The position numbers were made by a program, and so were the translations under genes. A model generated the notes under the pieces. It did no database searches. It worked only from the letters and a program-made list of their open reading frames with translations, and was not told the DNA's origin. Shown here one piece after another: positions 46,601 to 61,536 of a stretch of DNA of 64,000 bases (position 1 is the first letter of the stretch; every line of letters starts with the position of its first letter). Origin of the DNA: Spirodela intermedia (Eukaryota > Streptophyta > Magnoliopsida > Alismatales > Araceae); contig LR746266.1 of assembly GCA_902729315.2 (NCBI GenBank), positions 5,772,259-5,836,258 of the forward strand, written 5' to 3'.

Positions 46601-49600
46601 TTTCCCACATGCCTCATTTTACTGCTAGTGAGAAAGATCTATCAAGCATGTTACAACGTCAGCAGTAGTTAGCAGGTTGGAGTATCTCCTTGATTGTAGT
46701 CTCTGCATATTCGAGCTGGGAAGAATCCTCTGAAATATCCTCTTCACGTTGAATAAAGTCCAGACGAGTTGGGAAATAGCTAAGTTTCATGTGGGAATGC
46801 ACTGTTATTTTAACTAAAAAACCTTTTGGCGATTATTTTTTACATTTTTTTTAATGGAAGGAATAGGGTTCTCTAGAAGCAACCATTTTTCACTCTCTCG
46901 CTTCCTTTGCAGGGTTACCAAGGCTTACTCCATATAACTAGAACTCCAATTCCATTCATTTCCGCAACTGCATAGGAGTCATCTGACTGTGCTAATGAGT
47001 TTCTCTCCTACTACATAATGCTCCTGTTTATTTGAATTGAGAAACTGGCTCAACAATTGCAAATGGTCTGGTCATCTTGTGAATTGAAAAGAACAGATTG
47101 ATTAAATAAATATATTTTAAATTTTAATTATGGCAGTAACTTGCGTTGAATGAAATTTGCCTTTGCCAAGTCGTCTCTTTGTAATCAGTAAAGTATTGCG
47201 TTATAATGTTTTTTTGTTATGGTCATTTTTTAACTAGGATATCTTTTTGCAAATCAGATGGTGTTTGCATACAGAGCATTGAGCATCCTGGTTGTGTCTG
47301 GGATGTCAAATTCTTGGACAATGGAGATATTATAACCGCTTGTTCTGATGGAACTGCACGTATCTGGACGTCACATAATGAGAGGTACTCGGAGGAAACA
47401 GAGCGTGAAGCTTATGTGTCTCAGATATCTCAGTACAAAGCCAGCAGGTGTGTTCTTTCTGAGAATGTAGCTGTTTCCATATATAATCTAGTGGGTTCAT
47501 TATCGTCATAACTAAAGCTTTTCTTAATTAGTTAGGTTGTATGTATGATCCTTTCTTTGCCTTTGTCTGAGTCCAGGGCATTCATATGCCAAAATATTTG
47601 TGGGAGTTCATGATGACTAGAATATCTGTTAAAATTAAGAAATGCTGCTCATTAAGTTTCTTCATTCAGGAAGTCAACTATGAATCTGAATCTTCAAAAC
47701 TGGATCATTCAGTTGGGTTGTAGGCTTCTGTAACCCACATTAGGGAATGCTGGATTTTTCCTACCTAGTGCAGGAGTAACATTCTCCTATTTTAAATAAG
47801 AAAATGTCAAATCAATGGAGCTTCACGTGTAGTTTCCTATCACAATGGAGAAAAAGTAAACTGGGGTCCTCTAAATGAAATAGCAATGTTGAAGGTGTAA
47901 ACTTTGAGAATATCTCAACGTTCCGTGGTAAATCTTTTCTATGATCATAGTGGAGAAATAAGAAGAGAAAAGTACAAATAAACTTGGTATCCGTCTCTCA
48001 AGATCTTAAATAGCTTTTATACCGTAAATTAGATATGCATTACCCTAGTCACATTGATAAGCTTTGACTTAGGTGAAACAGACGTTATACAAGAAAAGAC
48101 GATTGGAAGATTTAGTCGCATATTTTACATGCAACCATTTGGGCTACTTGGATGGATAGAGAAATATACATTCTAGAAGGAAAACTGCTACAAACCTTAA
48201 AAAGTAGATTTGTTTGAAAGTTAGGTATTGAGTGAGATTAGTGTGGATTGAGGAAAGAACAGTCGGTTATTTTGGGATTGCTATTGTGTTTTCAGTTTTC
48301 GTATATAACTGATGTATATGATGTTCTTTAAGAGCTCATGGATCTCACTCTTGGCTTGTACTTTTTTAATTTTATTTTATAATTATTCCCTGTCTATTTT
48401 TTTTTGAAAAAACCGGGCTACCTGCATCCTCTTTTCAATGATGAAGAATACTCTCAGAAGAACATACGTATTTATAAACACTTAAAATTCTATTGCTTCA
48501 GTAAGTTGTAAAAGGTTTAAGGAAACATAGAGCTCTACTATAATTTTTTTTTTTCTGAAATTACTCTTAATGGACTTGAGGCTTTCTGAAGTCCAATGGC
48601 ATGGCCTTCTAATGAAAATTACTACGAGGGCCTCCACCTAACGATGGGACTATTACATGCTAGTCTACTGATGTGGTACTTGTTGTGTCAAAGCCTCAAG
48701 GGTCTGAAACCTCTGTTGTGGAATGTGGCGGGAAAACAGACTGTCAGATATTGTAACTAGGGGTGGGCGAGTGTAGAAGCCTTTATATTGGCCTCCTTAC
48801 AGATTCCTACTATTCAATTTTAAGACCTTGTTGACGATTTCTATTAGACCTTGTCCTACTACTTCTATAGCACGATTTCAAGTTCACAACACGTTATGCA
48901 TAAAAAATTTTAATTGGTTCTGGTCTCTTGGATATTATGTTCAATATTTTCCTTGGGAAAATTTTGCAACCTTTACTTCTGAAGTACAGATTTTGAGAAA
49001 GTGGTCGTTGTTGTTACAAATTTACAATGTGCAAAATATCGAGCAATCTTGTTCCATTTCTCCTTGAGAAGTGAAATAGCACAACATTGTCAAAGATAGC
49101 ATGTGGCTTATCCTGTAAACTTTGTAAGGGAAGTTTCACCTTCTTAGACGTCTAATTAGAATGACTTGGGGAAACATTCCTCCCTCTAGTCCACTATACA
49201 CAAAGCCATTGCCTCTACCAAATACAGTAATATCTTTTTTATGGCACAGTGACATTGTTTCATCTTCTCATCATATTTTTTCTTGATGTGTGTCCTTTAT
49301 TTATTTAGGAAGAAGGTTGGTGGATTGAACTTGGTGGATCTTCCTGGGTTGGAGGCCTTGCAGATTCCTGGTTTGTTCACTGCATATTTCATACTTGTTG
49401 TGTAAATCATCTTTCTGTTAGTATTTCTTTTGAAATTTGATCCAGATATCAAGTAGAATATATCTTCTTCTTCTCACCGTTTTTGTTGTCTTAGGTAAGT
49501 TATAGTTGAAATGTTGAAATGGTTGTACTGGAAGTGTTTGTACAAAAGCAAAAATGACTATTAAAAATATTAAAAATGGCTCTTATAAAATTAATTGTCA

Positions 49601-52600
49601 ATATCGTTTTGATGGAAATCACATTCTGTTTTTCATGAAAATGAATTTAGAATCAGAACAAATAAATTCGGATGAACACTTCCTTCTGACTGGGAGGATG
49701 CAAATTTCAACAGTCTTTAGAATGCTTCTTGTAGGCTTCATTTGATGAAACTATTTGAATGGTCCCAGGAGACATTAAAATCAAAGAGACTCCTGCAAAG
49801 CAAAATCCAAATAACCCAGAATCACAACACTGGTGGAGATCGTTTCTTAATTCATCTTTTTGATGATCACTGAGCCTATTGTTCATGCACAAAATTCGTG
49901 TGTGCTCATCTAAACAGAAAGAAAGAGATTGCCATGGTGTTATATTAGACAGCCGTCAGACATTCACAAAAAACCGATAAAGAGTAAAAAGAATGGAACC
50001 TGTTGGACGATTATTTGCTACTGAATTAGGTGACTCGTGTTCTAATTGAAGTATTAATATGATTCATCATTGTGTGTTTCTGCACAATCAAACTATTCCT
50101 TCATTCTGAAGATGTTTATCTGAATTTCCTACCATTTTATTCTCATCATTTCTCAACGGAGTTTTTTTGGAAAAACGAAAAGGTGGATGTACGGTGTATA
50201 CGAGAAAAAAAAGACGAAGATATTCATCCATATATATATTCGGCTCTGGAAAGAGTAAAAAAGCTCTCTATACAGAGCCAAAAAGTGTACGCCAGGAGCA
50301 TGTATTTCATCTAAGAATTGATCATTTTCAAGATGGTGACCTCACTCCTTGCATCACAAAAACTCTTGCCAATTTTCTCACATCAGGAAATTGAACAAAA
50401 ACGGAATATATCCACCAAACTGCACACACTCCCAAAAGTACAGCTATTCTGTACCTTTCAAAAAGCTCTAAGGGCCATGTGCAGTATGAGCAAGAGCAAC
50501 GGCAGTACATTATCCCCTTCGATTTTCCTGATCTATTGCCGTCTTAATCCAACCACTTTAATATCTATAGGGACGTGGTTCTTAATGTTATCATGCTGAT
50601 TATCATTTCCCAGTTTCAACGGAGGTTGCATTACTAGTAAATGGAATTATCTTCATTTCTATCTTTCTAGAATATTTAGCTTAGTGCTAATGGTCATTAT
50701 GTTATGGGTTTATCCCATATACTCCTCACTACTCTTTGTGGGAAGGGTAAGCCCTTACACATCCAAGCTAGCCTGATATGTTCTGAACATGGGCATGACA
50801 AGGATTCTCACTCACTTGCAATACTAGTTGCTAAATATGGTTTGCTAAATCGATTGTCTCGATTTGGAGTTAGAGTACACTGAAGGATTGGATTCTGCTG
50901 TACTTGGTCCAATCGCAGAACTATCCTGATTTTCTGATCCTTCACCCAGAATTGTCTCTTTTGAAATTCTCACTTATAATGCCTAAATTTGTATTTTCCC
51001 CGTTTAGTCTTCTTCTATAATGGAAAATATTTCTTTTACGTTTAAATGCTATGATAAAAGGCCGCACTTGTGCACACCTTCAGTCTTATGCTACAAACTT
51101 GTCTGTCTTAAAGAGCTTTTGACCACTTTTTCTGTTGGAATAAGTGCTGCGAAGGTGATCAATAGATGACCGTGAGAACATTTGGGTTCTTGTTAGGTGT
51201 CTGTTTGAAGATTTTGCTTGTATCAATTTCAGCATTCTCCATCTGCTCCTCCTTTTTCATACTTGTTTGCTTTACAATTCAGGCACGCATGATGGCCAGA
51301 CAGCGGTTATTAGAGAAGGGGATAATGGCGTAGCCTATTCATGGAACTCCATAGAAACCAAGTGGGATAAAGTACGAACTTTTTTTAATTAGACAATAGC
51401 GTTCATTTATGTCCTGCTCTGATTTAAAGGTTACAATACTTATCCTCGTCGTTATTCTCCTTATTTAAGATTGGGGAAGTTGTTGATGGGCCTGAGGGAA
51501 ATACCAATCGTGCAATGCATGACGGTGTTGCGTATGATTATGGTAGGGGGCTTTTGTTTCAGTTTTATGGTATTCATTTAATCCCTTTTGTCTGCTAATT
51601 TTTTGTCAAACTTTCCATTGTGTTGCAGTTTTTGATGTTGACATTGGAGATGGTGAGCCAATTCGGAAATTGCCATACAATAGATCAGGTTTCTCTATTC
51701 ACCAGAATTTTAAATTTTCTGCAGAAGGGATGCTACTTTCTTGAAAATCTGTCACAAATTCTTGTTTCGGTTGCACTTATTGAAGACGCTTTACACATGC
51801 AAGTCTATAGATGTCAAAATAGGCCACACTTGAAGTTTCCTCCATGCCAAGGTCTAGTATGCATTAATGAAGATATTTGTTTTAGAAACGTAGACATGTG
51901 TAGAATTTTCATCTCATGTTAGCAAATGCAACTTTATAATGCCATTGAAAAATGCTACTTTAAATTATCATCATCTAAATTAATGTTTTGGGTCCTTGGT
52001 ATGGGATAGTCCCTTAAGGTTTGTATCTCACAGCACTAGTGCAACGGACTCAAACCTTCAAGTCTGCTGATAGTATCTCTCTGCCAGTTTTTTCGCTTTG
52101 ATCGAATGACTTGGAGTTCAAAATGTGAAGAAAGGCATTGTCAAAATAGCGACCCTGATGGGAGATGGGGCAATTATTGCTCAGAGAGAAAAATCACGAC
52201 AAAATTTCTATCTTGATTTTTTTCCTTTCATTTTCCATATCACCACATGAGAACTAGTCTCGCATTTCCTTCATAGTCTTTCAATCTTTTTTTCTCAACG
52301 TATACTTCCGTTGATTTCACCTTTTCAGTATTTTTTTCCGTGTGTATTTCAATTTGTCTGAGCTTTATCTTCTTTGAGCAACTATTTAATTCCACCAGAA
52401 AATAGTCAAGTATAGCCACTCTGGCAGTAAGTTCCCTTCCTCCATATCTTCAGTTTCTCCATCAACTTTTATGATCGCTAAATTGTCTGATTCATGATTG
52501 AAAGTGGTAAAATATGATGATTCATCGCGCTTCTGACTACTGCTCGTCCAGTTATTCCTTGAAGTAGCTTATGATGGAATGACTGTTATATCTGAATAGT

Positions 52601-55600
52601 TCAACTTTTTCTGTGTATTGCCTAAATTGCCAATGGGAGTGTATATAGAAGGCCTACGTAATCTTTACGTGGCCTGCCTGTATGAAATGGCGTTTAAGTA
52701 AATGCATGCGGTCGAAACATATATTATGCACGCTACATCCCTGGTTTCCAATGCTCATCTAGTAGTTTCATTTCAAATTAGTCTTTGTGGATTTTATTGC
52801 TCAGGAATATGCCTTGTTAAGTTCACAGTCATGCTTATGCCTATTAACTACATATTGCTTCAACTTCTGAAACGTAGCCTTGTCCTTTTCCCGTGTGTAT
52901 GTGCATTTAAAATTTCTGTCACATGATGTCTTTTCACATTTTTCTTTCCCTCTAAAGAGAAAACTCTGTCGGGCCTTGAAATTTTCCGTTGTGCTTCCAT
53001 ATCTTAGTCTTGAAATCCCTCTTCTACCTTCTAGAAGCCAATGTAACTTGGAATTAGATCAGGTGTTTGGATCAGTCATTCCCAATCTAGTTAGGATTGG
53101 TATCAGGTCTGCATATCTGGGGGGAGTGTCTGATTTGAGTGCATGATGAGGAAAGGTCTATAATTACGCTTATTTGTCTGTCTTCTCCTTACCATTCTAG
53201 AATCAAGTTGGCAACATATGCTTTTATCTCCCTCCTCATGCTTAGAATAAACCATGGATTAAACTCGCTCATAGTCTCTTGGAAGCGAATCCTATCGGTT
53301 GAAATTTTCTAACCATTGAAAAAATTCCATAGTTCTCTCCTTCTCTCTCTGATGCCAAAAACCACCCATCATTTTGCGAGAAATCTTGGATTGTCTATTT
53401 TATTTTCCTCTCTGTCATGTCCCCTTTGCTGCAAAATAACTTGAACTAGTGCTCACGCATTGGATTTCTCTGATCAATCTCTTATCATCATACCTTCGTC
53501 TAGGCGAATGGAACTGGCAACTTTACTCACAATCATCCTAGACGCTTCATCTGGCATAGGCTCATTTATGTATTGACCTCACAGGACCTGGTCCTCCTTT
53601 CATTTCTTTCCATGCTGTTGTATTTACCTTGAAAGTAAGAAGCCAGGTAGGGGATGTTCCAGAGTGATCAGAAGTAATCAGATTCTGGACTGTAACATCG
53701 CATTATTTTAGTAAAATTCCCATGAAAAAAGATTCTTTGAACTCTCTTTGAATAATATGTATTATAAACTTGTCAATATATTCATATTTTCAAGTTTCAC
53801 AATTTTTCTGTATTGAAGTTACTACCCTCACTGTCCCTGCACCTACTTTCAGAAAAAAAATGTCGGATGTATGTAATACGCTTTAGGTAAGTGACCAGCT
53901 TTCCTTATGGCACCGGTTATATGTTGTGATTGCATCAAATATGACGTGACCTCAGAAATACACCCACTCAGTTTGACAGGCTGGAGTAATTTTAAAATTA
54001 TTAGATAATAATTTCTAGTGTTTCGTCTGCCCCAGTTGTCTGTCCATGTTATTCTGATCTACTTTAGCTTGTCATATGTTGACAGAGAAGTTTTTAAAAC
54101 AGTGCATTAACTGTGTGTTGAGACGCAAATATAAGATGCATCTGTGATGATTTATTTCCAAATTCAGTGACTTACACACTCGAAACTCTTTTTCACTGAT
54201 CTTTAAATTTATGCTTCCAAGGTTTGCAATTTCTATCCCTAAATATGCTCCATCAGATCCTTACTTACCCCTGATGTTTTATGTCATTGTTCATCCCTTC
54301 CCCTCCCATCTTAAGATTCTTTTGAATATTGAAATCAAAACTTTGGCGATCACTACCTTTCAAAGTTTGGCAAGACCAGTGCATTTGAACTCCCTCTTCA
54401 CTATATTCCCCACAGTAGCAGATGCATGAATTTCTACAATGTAAGCTTCTCTCCCAGCACTTTAATTCTGCTCTTTGCCTTTTTCAATAAACATTTTTAC
54501 CAATTGTCCCCACCTGCCAATTGCATTTATTCTCGTCACTGGCTGTATGTTTCTTTCTTCTTCTTTTTTAGTCCATCAGTGTCTTATCTCTTATCTTCTG
54601 CACAACGATAACATCCTTTTAGCATTGAAGTTTGCATTATTATCACTTTACTGAATGATCTATCTTTGATTTGCATTCTGAATTAGCTTCCGCATACTAT
54701 TATTGCTATTTCCAGATAATCCTTACACTACAGCTGATAACTGGCTTCTGAAGGAAGACCTACCTCTTTCTTTTCGTCAACAAATCGTAGATTTTATCAT
54801 GCAAAATTCAGGACAACGTGACTTTTCGTTTGATCCTTCATTTCGAGATCCTTACACAGGGGGTAAATATCGCAATCTTCTAATCTGATGAAAGTGCGCC
54901 AGAAATGCTTTACGCTTCATTTTATCTGACTGCTGATCATTATGTATGATTTCTGATATCTTCAGCTAATGCATATGTACCTGGAGGACCCTCTAGAAGA
55001 GAACCCTCCGTTCCTGTAGGTATGTCCTTTCTATTGGTTTCTCAGATTGTAGTGTGTTCTTTAGTAGATTGTTCACATTTTTAAATCAATACTATTTCTA
55101 AAATTTCTTCATTTCATGTCTTCTTCTCATGTGTCTTAGCCTAAGGCATCTTTTATCTGATTCTCTTGTTTTACTAGTTGCAGTACAGAATTCAACGAGG
55201 CCTACTTTCAAGCATATACCAAAGGTAATCTCCTCTTGCGATTTTTTTTCTCATTGCATCAAATCTATTTGTCTTATTGCACAAAGCTTGCTCATGCTTT
55301 TATATAATTAAGTTATATCTTATACTTTCTCATTGCATCAAACTTATATTGTCGAATGATTTTAATACCTAATTATGCCGCAACAAAAATGGGCAAACTG
55401 AGTCTTTTATCTTAATTATTGTTTAAAAAACGACCACTTAAGTTGTGTCAATTTTCGTTTTCCTAGTAGTTCATGAAATGAAAATATGAAAAAAAAATTA
55501 TGTTTTTCTTTTAATTTTTCTTGCAGAGAATTTCTGCGGTTTATTTTTTTATGGGTTAGTCTACTTTTCGTCTTCTTTTTCTCTAGGACCATCAAGATTA

Positions 55601-58600
55601 TCAATTTTAGTTTGAATTTACTTTTCAGGATCGAAACCTAAATCCTCCCTGTTTTATGTTTCAGAGAGGGATGCTTTTATTTGATGTTGCTCAGTTTGAA
55701 GGGATTCTTAAAAAGGTTGCAGAATTCAACAATTCTCTGTTTTCTGACTCTGTAAGTGCCCTTGGCTAGTTGAATATCTTGCATTCGGATTGAAAAAGTA
55801 TTTCCAAAGTGTTGAAAACATTTTATTTGAATATAATTGTTTTTAAACTTGAGGTTCCTAGACATACTTCCAGCTGTTAGAATTAGCTAAATTTGAAAAC
55901 GAAATACTTTATTGGTGACCATTCTTTGTACTTTCTTTGTAGGTTTTGTTGATATCCAATAATTTTTCTGGATCTAGGCTAGAATTTTTGTTGAAAACTT
56001 TTTCGACAAAATTGTATGCAGGTGCAGAAAGGCTTGTCACTAAGTGAATTGGAGGTGTCAAGGCTTTCTGCCATTGTCAAAGCATTGAAAGAAACGTCCA
56101 GATACCACACCAGTACATTTGCGGACAGTGACCTCGCTTTACTGGTGAAAATATTGCGGTCTTGGCCCCTGTCAATGTTGTTTCCGGGTAGTTATCCATT
56201 GTCCACCGCGAAATTCTGTTGAACTTTAATTCTTTATTCCTTGTGTTCATTCAATATCTAGTTTTTAATCTGGTCTATGAATCTTCTTTCATCTGAGCTC
56301 TGTACAGATTCAGTGTTGTGTTAAATATGTCAATGAACAGCTTGAACTGTTCATCGGTTGAGATCATAAGTTTTATCAATATTTGTACTCCTCTTCTAGT
56401 TCAGAATTCCTGATTTGGTTCTCTTACGCTATTATAATTCAAATTACTACCCGGACGTTCAATGGTTTGGGATCAAAATGTTTAATACTAGTATGTTTAG
56501 TAACTGTCTAGTTGTTTGATGTTTATGTTCCAAGGAGCTTTACCATTAACCACGAGAATATGTACCCAAAACTCACACAAAAGTTAGTTCTCAGTCCCCA
56601 GCAAGCTTAGGGGCTCCAATTGTAGACTATTTTTTCCACTGACCACCAAAATACCCGAATTATATATTAACGATTGTCGCAGTTGTATAGTAGGTGATGC
56701 AATAGTCATTTGATTGCCTAATTGTTTCTACTAGCATCAATGACAATTTATGCAGAGGTTGTGTTTCATTTTTTTTTCTGTGATTTGTCATTTATAATTT
56801 TTTCTTTACTGACATGGTATGTTATTTGGCAGTTATTGACATTTTAAGGGTATTCATTTTGCATCCTGAAGGAATGGGTTTACTCCTCAAACACGTTGAT
56901 GAGGGAAATGGTAAATGACGTACAAGTAACATGGATATATTTTCGTTCAAGAGTCTGCTATACTTTCTGCTTTTTAGCTTCACTAATAACCTATTGCTCT
57001 TAGAAAGATATTGGATCATTGTAGGGCCTGCTTTGTGATTATTTTGCTTCATCTTCTAAAAGTTTTGTGTTTAGAATAACTGGTGCTCCATGCCCTACTG
57101 CAGATATACTGATGGAGATGTTTAGGAAGGTGACGGTGTCCCCTGTTTTGGCATCAAATCTTTTAACAATCACTAGGGCTATTTCAAACCTCTTCAAGCA
57201 TTCCCGTTTCCATAAGTGGTTGCACCTCCATCACAGTGAGGTCAGTTTTTGTCTGCCTGTTTATTAGGTTTTTCCAGTACTGGAATTAAATCTTGCCAGA
57301 GAGTGTTGTACCTCCTAATTTGTGCATACTTATTTATTTTGAATAGTATCTATATCATATAGTACCGCTAAAAGCATACCCATTGAGACCAGTAGCATAC
57401 TGAGCACTGAAAACAATTTTTCAATGTTTTCCTTTTCCCATCGTACTTGTCTGCTGAAGTTCAAACTCTCCAGTGTTGAATGTGATTCTCAGAAGGCCTT
57501 CATGTCAATTGAAATTTAGACTATCAAATATGTCAGAAGTCGAGAGTTTAGTTGCTATTTTTTACTTTAAAAACTTAACTTTTCCCATTCATTTTCTTGT
57601 TTAAACAACTGGACAAAGATAAAATAGTTTTCCATCAACTATTAAACCTTAGATAGTTGCCATAAAGGATTTTGTGTTGCATTTCTTAGAATTGTTCGAG
57701 ACTGCTTAACGAATCCATATATATAGCACGGTAAGGATGGCGAACTGTCCTAGTATGTTTGAATTCTTGTTATGTAACATTTTGTGATTTTCTGCTCTCT
57801 AAGGGATGAGATATATTTAGGAGAGTTTTCCAGAACATTCTTTTTAAAATACTTGTAAAGTCCTTCCAAAACTGACCGGGAATGTGATAAGATCTAAAAT
57901 CAGAGAGTGACAAACTTGTCTTATTTGATGAAAATGAAGAGACAGAGACAGTGGAACCAGGAACAGACTGGAGAGTCGCATACAACTCCCGATCCAAAAC
58001 CCCCAAACACTCTTGTTGATCCAAGATCACAAAACAACCGATTTCTCCCCCCCATTCCTTCCTCCCTTGCTCCTTATATCTTGCTCCTTGGTATAACTTC
58101 CCTCCGCCTTATTTAGGCAGTTATTCACCTAAGTAACTGCTCCTCGCCATAACTGCTCCTTGCCATAACTGCTTAAGTAATGCTGACCTTTACTCTCTTA
58201 TTAGGCTTTGGGCCTTCTTTTTAAAATATGTGCCTGGAGGCTTATGAGAATGCAACCGCATGAACGAGTCGGATGAATAAAAAAAAATCTGCAGTTGAAT
58301 GATTCTTTACGACAGAAATGGGTGATGGGGTGTAATCAATCATAGCTGATCTAAAATTGGGTGAGGTCCATTCATTGCTTATATGTGCTCAGAAAATATA
58401 CATTGCTTGTAGTGAAATTTTAAAGTGAGATGAACAGTGGAGTATGCCTGTATATAGAGTGGTATTCCACAACATATCCCATATTCCCTTTCTTCGTGTG
58501 TTTACTGGTTGTTCTGTGTCATCAGTTTATGGTGCTGTTTTCATGGTTCTCAATGGTAACTGGAAATGCAATACTTTGTTCACTTCCAAATATTTAGGAG

Positions 58601-60735
58601 GTTATTGATAATAGTTTTTATAAATTATGAGATAAGGATAACTTCCTTTTAGTCTTTTTTGTGAATAAGAAGATGAAGATCGTCTAATTTGTATATATCC
58701 CATTATTTGATTATGTAGCTTTGTATTATATAATGTCATCTGTGTCACTGAGTTCTCGATCCTCAATTATTTTTCATAATATCTTTTTAAAAAAACTGGC
58801 ATGCCTCCCCTAGGCCTTGCTGGTCTGGGATTCTACCTCACGAAGGTAGGTATTAGGCTAAACACTCTTTGGTGCCTTATGTAGGGCAGGGGCTTGTGGG
58901 ATGCTCCAACTGCCCTGATATGTGTGTTCTTGTAGGCATAGGTCTTCATCATCGAGAAAAATGCCCTGACTGTTAAAAGATTCTTAATTTTTAATTCCTC
59001 CCCATCTCTCCTCATTTCTCATCTTGCGTCGTAATTACTTGCTCACCCCTTAGATGTTCACCTCTGTTCAGGTTTCTGTAGAAGGTCAGAAGTTGCTGCG
59101 TGTGACATCAGCTAGAGATGTTTTCAGTACTTAATAAGTTCAAGCTATCTATTATTTTATTTGATATAGGATAGAAAAATGAGCATTCAATTAAACTTGG
59201 ATGCTTTCAAGAACCTAATGGCATGGTATGGAACCAGGAGATTTGGATCTGCTCTTCTCGTGACATAATTAAAAGGAAGTTATTAAATCTTCGTTTTTTA
59301 TGTACTGTAATTAGGAAAGCTTTTGTCTGATAATTTGTTGGAAACTTGATCAGTCTTGGGTAATTTCTCCTCAAATTTTCAGATTATTGATGTGCTGTCA
59401 AGTTGCAAGCAATATTTTAACAAGAACATCTATGTATCGTACTCCACTCTTCTGTTGAAGTAAGTCTTTTATGGATCTTTTACTAATTGTCATTTATAGT
59501 CGAAACTCTGTCTTGAAGGAAGTAGGCTGTTTAAGAAGCCGAAATTCACCAATCGTTCTGAAAAATTATTTATTTTCTTTTTAAAGTTATGCCGTTCTAT
59601 TGATCGACATCAAGGATCAACAAGGTCAAGCTCAGATTCTGTCGGCCGCTCTAGATGTACGTTGTGTTCGATGTGCATTATTCCATCACCTCTAACATTT
59701 CTGTTTCTAACGTATGTTCCTCCTGGGATGTGCTGTTTAGTGCTCTCACAAATCTTCATCGTCGGTTTTAAACAAATGGCACGACGCCATCTGGCTTTGT
59801 GCGCTGGCAATAGTCTCTTTGTTATAATCAGTAAGATGATTACTCTTTCAGGTTGCAGAGGATGTCAACCAAGATGTCGTCTCAAGATTTAGATCTCTTG
59901 TTGCCGTTGGATCACTTGTATCCTTGAGTGAAGCATCACTAGAATGCCATGTCTTCACCCGGTTATCTTGCATTCTCATTCGGATTTACCAGTGTTATTA
60001 TGTTTATATCAAGATTTCCTCTCCTTCGTTTAGATTTATGCTAATTGGCTGCTCTGGTGTCTCACATTTTGATGCGTATGGCCTCCATCCTCCGTGCTCT
60101 GGCAGTCTGCGCTGTTTATCTATTTTCATTCGAATCCAACCATGTAGATCAGCCATGGTGTTCATACTTTGCTTTGGTCAACTATTGCATGAATCTGGCT
60201 TTTGTTGGGATCTTAGGAGCTGGCTTGTCTTTTAGTCAAAGGAACATAGAATAGTCAACCCATCACATTGTTGACCTGAGTTTCTGAGGTTTCTGGAGAG
60301 ATGTCCTCCAGGCTGCTGAGAATGCTGCTCTACGTTTTACTCAAGACAGTGAGCCTGGTTTCTTATCACATAAAGCAATTGACTGTGTACGGATTAATTT
60401 GGCCAAATTCTTCTTCTTTGTGTTGGATCCTTTGTGTTTGACCTCCAGGTTTTATCCTTTGTGTTGGATCGATCGATTTTCTTTGGGGACATGGTTGACT
60501 GGAGTTTCTGAGGTTTCTATATATATAATCATAGCTTGCGGTACCTGCTGTGCAACTGCTCCATGCTCGTTGCTTTCCTTGATCATAATTCTGGAAACAG
60601 ATGCTGAGCGGGCTGGTGAAATCCATTGCCATTGGGTTTGATGTCAAAGCCATAGCAGAGGCCGCGAAGGCATCTCAGGAGGCAGAGATTGCCCAAGTGG
60701 GAGCTGACATTGAGCTCTTGATAACCGATCCATGA
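43616..60735 (+). CDS. Phospholipase A2-activating protein homologue (PLAA/DOA1/UFD3), WD40-PFU-PUL
   Basis: Ubiquitin-binding CDC48/p97 adaptor. Twenty-two exons: 43616-43675, 43831-44165, 44367-44470, 44624-44692, 45916-45976, 46143-46282, 47258-47447, 49309-49370, 51283-51371, 51470-51542, 51629-51688, 54716-54862, 54966-55019, 55178-55224, 55665-55751, 56022-56187, 56833-56910, 57104-57240, 59383-59459, 59587-59656, 59852-59917, 60601-60735. All are GT-AG and in phase, giving 768 residues. The N-terminal WD40 propeller (to about 335) has GHEDD, SSRDRTVRFW, GHASLVYSVDAH and SDGTARIW. PFU (about 365-463) has VFDVDIGDGEPIRKLPYNRS. PUL (about 500-765) contains FDVAQFEG-like LLFDVAQFEGIL, LLKHVDEGN and RFRSLVAVGSL. 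Introns make up 87% of the gene; intron 11 is 3.0 kb and intron 18 is 2.1 kb. The exon 14 acceptor has two in-frame choices 6 bp apart. Confidence 0.93.
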
Positions 60736-61474
60736 ACTCGGTTGATACACCCAGCGGTAATCATTCTTCTTCTTCTTTTCCCCCTCTTTGGCATTAAGAT
60801 TATTAATTTTTCTTTTCTTTCCTTCCGTCTGATAGATAAGATTCTCTTACAGGTTATAGGCATCCTCGAATGGGTGAAATGGCCAGTCATTACCCCGATC
60901 GAAGGAAGGGTTTTCTCCATAGCGGACTGAGGCTCGTTGATCGTCTTTCCGGACAGCTGCTGCTCCTAAACTCGAGTCCGAAAGTGATAGCTCAATTTAC
61001 TTACAGACGCTGAATTCACAGCAGATTTAGTGAGCTGCAGGTTCTTTCAGGGTTGTGAACCTTTAATCACAAGAAGCGATGTAAATCATTCTGATTTTCC
61101 CTGAAGCGGAATCATCAGCTTCCCAGCTGAGAGAACTTGTACGCAGAGCTTCTTCAGCCTCTGGTACTTTCAGAACTGCCCACGAAGTCTGCAGGAATCC
61201 CCTGCAAGTGTTTGCTTCGGGAGGAAGAAGATGGGCAACAGCTAGCAGGACGTAAACCCTCCAAAAAACCCTAATCTTCACCCTCTTCCGTGGGCCTGCA
61301 ACTAGAATGTTTTCCTTTTTTCTTTTAAGTGTGATCGTATGCTCTGCTCTGACTGCACCGATTATCTGCAAGGAATCTGTCGAGGAAACCGTGTTTATTA
61401 GTATTTTCACATTTCCGTGTTAATTGGCAAGGGAATCCTCGTAGCTGGTGCAAGGCGTGTCCACTACTGGACAA

Positions 61475-61510
<36 letters not shown>

Positions 61511-61536
61511 AGGGGGTGTTCCTGCAGTATGTTCGG
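60736..61536. other. Convergent spacer: 3' flanks of the PLAA and ELO genes
   Basis: No coding domain is recognised. The minus-strand open frame at 61063-61410 has no family features. The right part is the 3' UTR of the ELO gene and holds the purine tract at 61475-61515. Confidence 0.45.
61475..61515. repeat. (GA)n tract followed by a G run
   Basis: About 13 GA units pass directly into about 10 G residues and AGGGGG. On the ELO transcript this is a C-run/CT tract starting about 22 bases after the stop codon. The length is likely to be polymorphic. Confidence 0.9.
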
